Assembly: GCA_964553615.1 (NCBI GenBank)
Contig: CAZKMA010000018.1
Coordinates: 1 to 64,000 of the forward strand
DNA length: 64,000 nucleotides
Direction of reading: 5' to 3'
From: DATKUC01 sp964553615
GTDB taxonomy: Bacteria; Spirochaetota; Spirochaetia; DSM-27196; DATKUC01
Part shown: piece after piece, positions 61,910 through 64,000 of the stretch
How positions within the stretch are numbered: position 1 is the stretch's first letter
How the letters are laid out: every line of letters begins with the position of its first letter
Program-made: the position numbers and the translations under genes
Notes under the pieces: generated by a model
The model's database searches: none
What the model was told of the DNA's origin: nothing
The model's input: the letters and a program-made list of their open reading frames with translations, nothing else

Positions 61910-63210
61910 GCTCGCTGTTCCTTCGCTGGATAGAGGTGGCAGGATACCGTGTGCCCCGGCGCGTACTCCGTTAAGCCCGGCTTCTGCGTCTTGCAGATTT
62001 CCATTGCATGGGGACAGCGAGGGTGGAATCTGCAGCCCGAGGGCGGTCTTACCAGATTCGGCACCGAGCCGGGAATTGTCTGCAGTGGTCCGTCCTGGTC
62101 TACTTTCGGTACTGCGCTGAGGAGGCCCTGCGTGTAGGGATGGAGCGGTTTTTCAAAGAGGTCTACCACCGTGGCGGTTTCGCAGCTGTCGCCGGCGTAC
62201 ATGACCGTGACGCGGTCGCAGATTTCGGCAACAAGCCCGAGATCATGCGTTATGTAGAGCACTGAGGAAATGAACTTCTCCTTCAGCCCGCGGATAAGAT
62301 CCACAATCTGTGCCTGGATGGTAACATCCAGATTGGATGTCGGTTCGTCGGCAATGAGGAGAAGCGGGTTACAGGCAAGGGCAATTGCAATGACTATACG
62401 CTGCTGCATGCCGCCGGAGAGCTCGTGCGGATATCGGCTGGCAATATTGTCCGGGTTTGGGATACCGAGACTCGTCAGCAGCTCCACTACCTGGTTCCGG
62501 ACCGTCTTGCCGACCCGGCTGTAGTATCTGCGCAGGAACGGCACCCGCTTTACGAGGCCAACCAGGATGCCGGTCTTTTTCAGCCGCGCTCGCCACCTCT
62601 TGATCCCGTCCCGCTCCCGAATAGATGCATGATCGGTCTCGTCTTCGAGCTGATAGAGCCGATTGTCGAAGTCCAGCATCCACGCATGGTATCGCTCCAG
62701 GTCCGCGACTTCCCTGGTGTACATTGCACGCTGAAAAAGCTTCCAGGCTCTGGCCAGTGGGAAAAGATTCTTCCCCAGTTCCTGATCGATCTGCTCAATC
62801 GTTAGCTTCAGCATCTCGACGGCACGATGGGCAAAAAAACTTTCGCCAACCTGCTCTGCTATGCTGAGCACAGGATTGAGAGACGCACTCGCCTCCTGAA
62901 AGATCATTGAGATGTCGTTCCCGCGGAGCGATTCCATGAAGGCCTCGCTCCGCTTCAGGATATCGACTCCCTGCTGCTTATCCTTATCGTTGAAGAAAAT
63001 GAGGATCCTTCCGTCCTCGATCTTTCCCGGGCTTTGAACTATGCGCATCATGGACCGAACCGTTACGCTCTTGCCACAACCGGATTCACCGACAAGGGCG
63101 TAGGTTTCTCCCTTCCGCACCTCAATGCTGACTCCGTTCAATGCCTTGACAACACCCTCAAAGGTGTAAAAATTCGTATAGAGATCATCCGTCCTGATGA
63201 GAGATTCCAC
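61906..63210 (-). CDS. Oligopeptide/dipeptide ABC transporter ATPase (OppD/DppD type) with a long insert
   Basis: This 434-residue ATPase has Walker A GESGCGKSVTVR (41-52), Q loop MIFQEASASLNP, signature LSGGMQQRIVIAIALACNP, Walker B LLIADEPTSNLD and C-terminal CRFHPRCPHAMEIC. Residues about 125-240, between Q loop and signature, form a helical, charged insert roughly 100 residues longer than in typical OppD. The start is GTG at 63210 with GGAGGAA upstream, overlapping the permease stop by one base. Confidence 0.92.
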   Translation of the reverse strand: MESLIRTDDLYTNFYTFEGVVKALNGVSIEVRKGETYALVGESGCGKSVTVRSMMRIVQSPGKIEDGRILIFFNDKDKQQGVDILKRSEAFMESLRGNDISMIFQEASASLNPVLSIAEQVGESFFAHRAVEMLKLTIEQIDQELGKNLFPLARAWKLFQRAMYTREVADLERYHAWMLDFDNRLYQLEDETDHASIRERDGIKRWRARLKKTGILVGLVKRVPFLRRYYSRVGKTVRNQVVELLTSLGIPNPDNIASRYPHELSGGMQQRIVIAIALACNPLLLIADEPTSNLDVTIQAQIVDLIRGLKEKFISSVLYITHDLGLVAEICDRVTVMYAGDSCETATVVDLFEKPLHPYTQGLLSAVPKVDQDGPLQTIPGSVPNLVRPPSGCRFHPRCPHAMEICKTQKPGLTEYAPGHTVSCHLYPAKEQRA

Positions 63211-64000
63211 TACTTCCTCCGCTGCTTCGGATCGAATACGTCACGTGCCGCGTCACCGAGCAGGTTCCAACCGAGCACAAAGAGCGCAATAGCGAAACCG
63301 GGAATGAAAACGACATACCAGTAGGCGAGTCGGTTACCCGGAGGGCCGACAATCCAGTTTCTGGCAGTCGAAACCATCTGGCCCCAGTCGGCGTACCCGG
63401 TATCCGAACCCAGCCCCAGAAATGAAAGGGCCGCCGCATTCAAGACCGTAACACCAACCGAAAGGGATGCAAGGATAAGCACCGAATAGATGGTATTCGG
63501 CAAAATGTGCTTGAACATGATCCGGAGATGGGAGGCACCGCTTGCCCGGGCAGCCTGTACAAACTCACGATCGCGTATGACGAGAATTTCACTGCGAATA
63601 ATACGAGTGTACTGAGGCCAGTTCAGGATAACCAGGACAATAATGATCGCATTCAGACCGCGGCCCAGGACAACCACAAGGGCCATGGCCATGATAAGGA
63701 ACGGTATGGCAAAGAAGACGTCCGTGACGCGCATGATAATCTCATCCAGCGCGCCGCCGAAATACCCGGCGAGTATGCCGAGCGCCACTCCGAAGATCAG
63801 GTTTGCAAGCACAACGGACACACCTATCTGAAAGGCGCTCCGTGTACCCCACACAATACCGTAGAAGATGTCATACTGCTGCTGGAGCGTTCCCAGCGGG
63901 TGCACTGCGGATGGCGGCGAAGGCGGCATTGTCCAGCCGGTGTGCGGAATCATGTACGGATTGTTCGGATTCTTTGGCGGTGCTATGACCGGGGCAAAAA
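63210..64000 (-). CDS. Oligopeptide/dipeptide ABC transporter permease (OppC/DppC type), N terminus outside the window
   Basis: The frame is open to the right edge, and its first visible residues (FAPVIAPPKNPNNPY) are typical of the loop after the first membrane segment. Five further segments follow. The EAA-type loop is FVQAARASGASHLRIMFKHILPNTIYSVL, and LSFLGLGSDTGYADWGQM is a family hallmark. About 263 residues are seen, with perhaps 40-70 missing. It precedes oppD and oppF in the same operon. Confidence 0.93.
   Translation of the reverse strand, partial: FAPVIAPPKNPNNPYMIPHTGWTMPPSPPSAVHPLGTLQQQYDIFYGIVWGTRSAFQIGVSVVLANLIFGVALGILAGYFGGALDEIIMRVTDVFFAIPFLIMAMALVVVLGRGLNAIIIVLVILNWPQYTRIIRSEILVIRDREFVQAARASGASHLRIMFKHILPNTIYSVLILASLSVGVTVLNAAALSFLGLGSDTGYADWGQMVSTARNWIVGPPGNRLAYWYVVFIPGFAIALFVLGWNLLGDAARDVFDPKQRRK

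Noticed and set aside
1..64000. CRISPR array, IS element or prophage
   Set aside because: No regularly spaced repeats, no transposase motifs and no phage structural genes were seen on either strand.

Overview
The window is about 64 kb of a spirochaete chromosome, most likely a free-living member of the Spirochaetales, taken from a draft assembly with two 100-base N gaps (28012-28111 and 58424-58523). The spirochaete call rests on several markers: FlaA, the periplasmic flagellar sheath protein; the gene order cheA, cheW-cheR-like fusion, cheX, cheY; a spiro-SPASM radical SAM protein; a UPF0164/FadL-like outer-membrane protein; a TmpC/BmpA-type binding protein; and three exported proteins whose signal peptides end in FAGGQ, VAGGQ or FAGGS. 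Coding density is high and many genes overlap by 1-4 bases, so operons are easy to see.

Left part (1-15 kb). ilvB (5' end outside the window) and ilvN make acetolactate synthase and are followed by a YbhE/Pgl-type lactonase. A three-gene sugar ABC uptake cassette without ATPase lies between a complete tRNA-Val gene (6848-6920) and an exact 31-base copy of that tRNA's 3' end (3181-3211), which looks like an integrated island. The chemotaxis operon cheA-cheWR-cheX-cheY follows on the minus strand, then two outer-membrane barrel candidates and flaA with a near-consensus promoter.

Middle part (15-45 kb). A minus-strand run holds a spiro-SPASM radical SAM protein, a glycosyltransferase, an SpsF-like nucleotidyltransferase, a PseG-like hydrolase fused to a methyltransferase, an ATP-grasp ligase, a cell-wall amidase and a GerMN protein. 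It looks like a surface or flagellar glycan/modification pathway. Then come xseAB, a DUF192 lipoprotein, a PEGA/barrel lipoprotein, and a large envelope signalling operon: a 1007-residue exported helical protein, a 1545-residue receptor with BNR, FN3, HAMP and PP2C parts, an unknown exported protein and a zinc-ribbon protein. UPF0164, a TIR-like/ankyrin protein, an MFS/HEAT fusion, an esterase and an aldo-keto reductase follow.

Right part (45-64 kb). It contains a ROK fructokinase-like kinase, a complete nucleoside-type BMP ABC importer, a thymidine-kinase-like P-loop protein, a fused trehalose-phosphate synthase/phosphatase whose phosphatase nucleophile is replaced by Gly, an FAH-family enzyme, coaX with small unknown partners, an OmpA-like protein split by a gap, a parvulin-type lipoprotein foldase, a short asparaginase, and oppF/oppD plus the start-truncated oppC of a peptide ABC importer.

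The best candidates for undescribed biology are the modification cluster next to flaA, the BNR/FN3/PP2C receptor operon, the TIR-like/ankyrin and MFS/HEAT fusions, and the dead-looking trehalose-phosphatase domain. All functions are read from sequence motifs only; no database search was possible.
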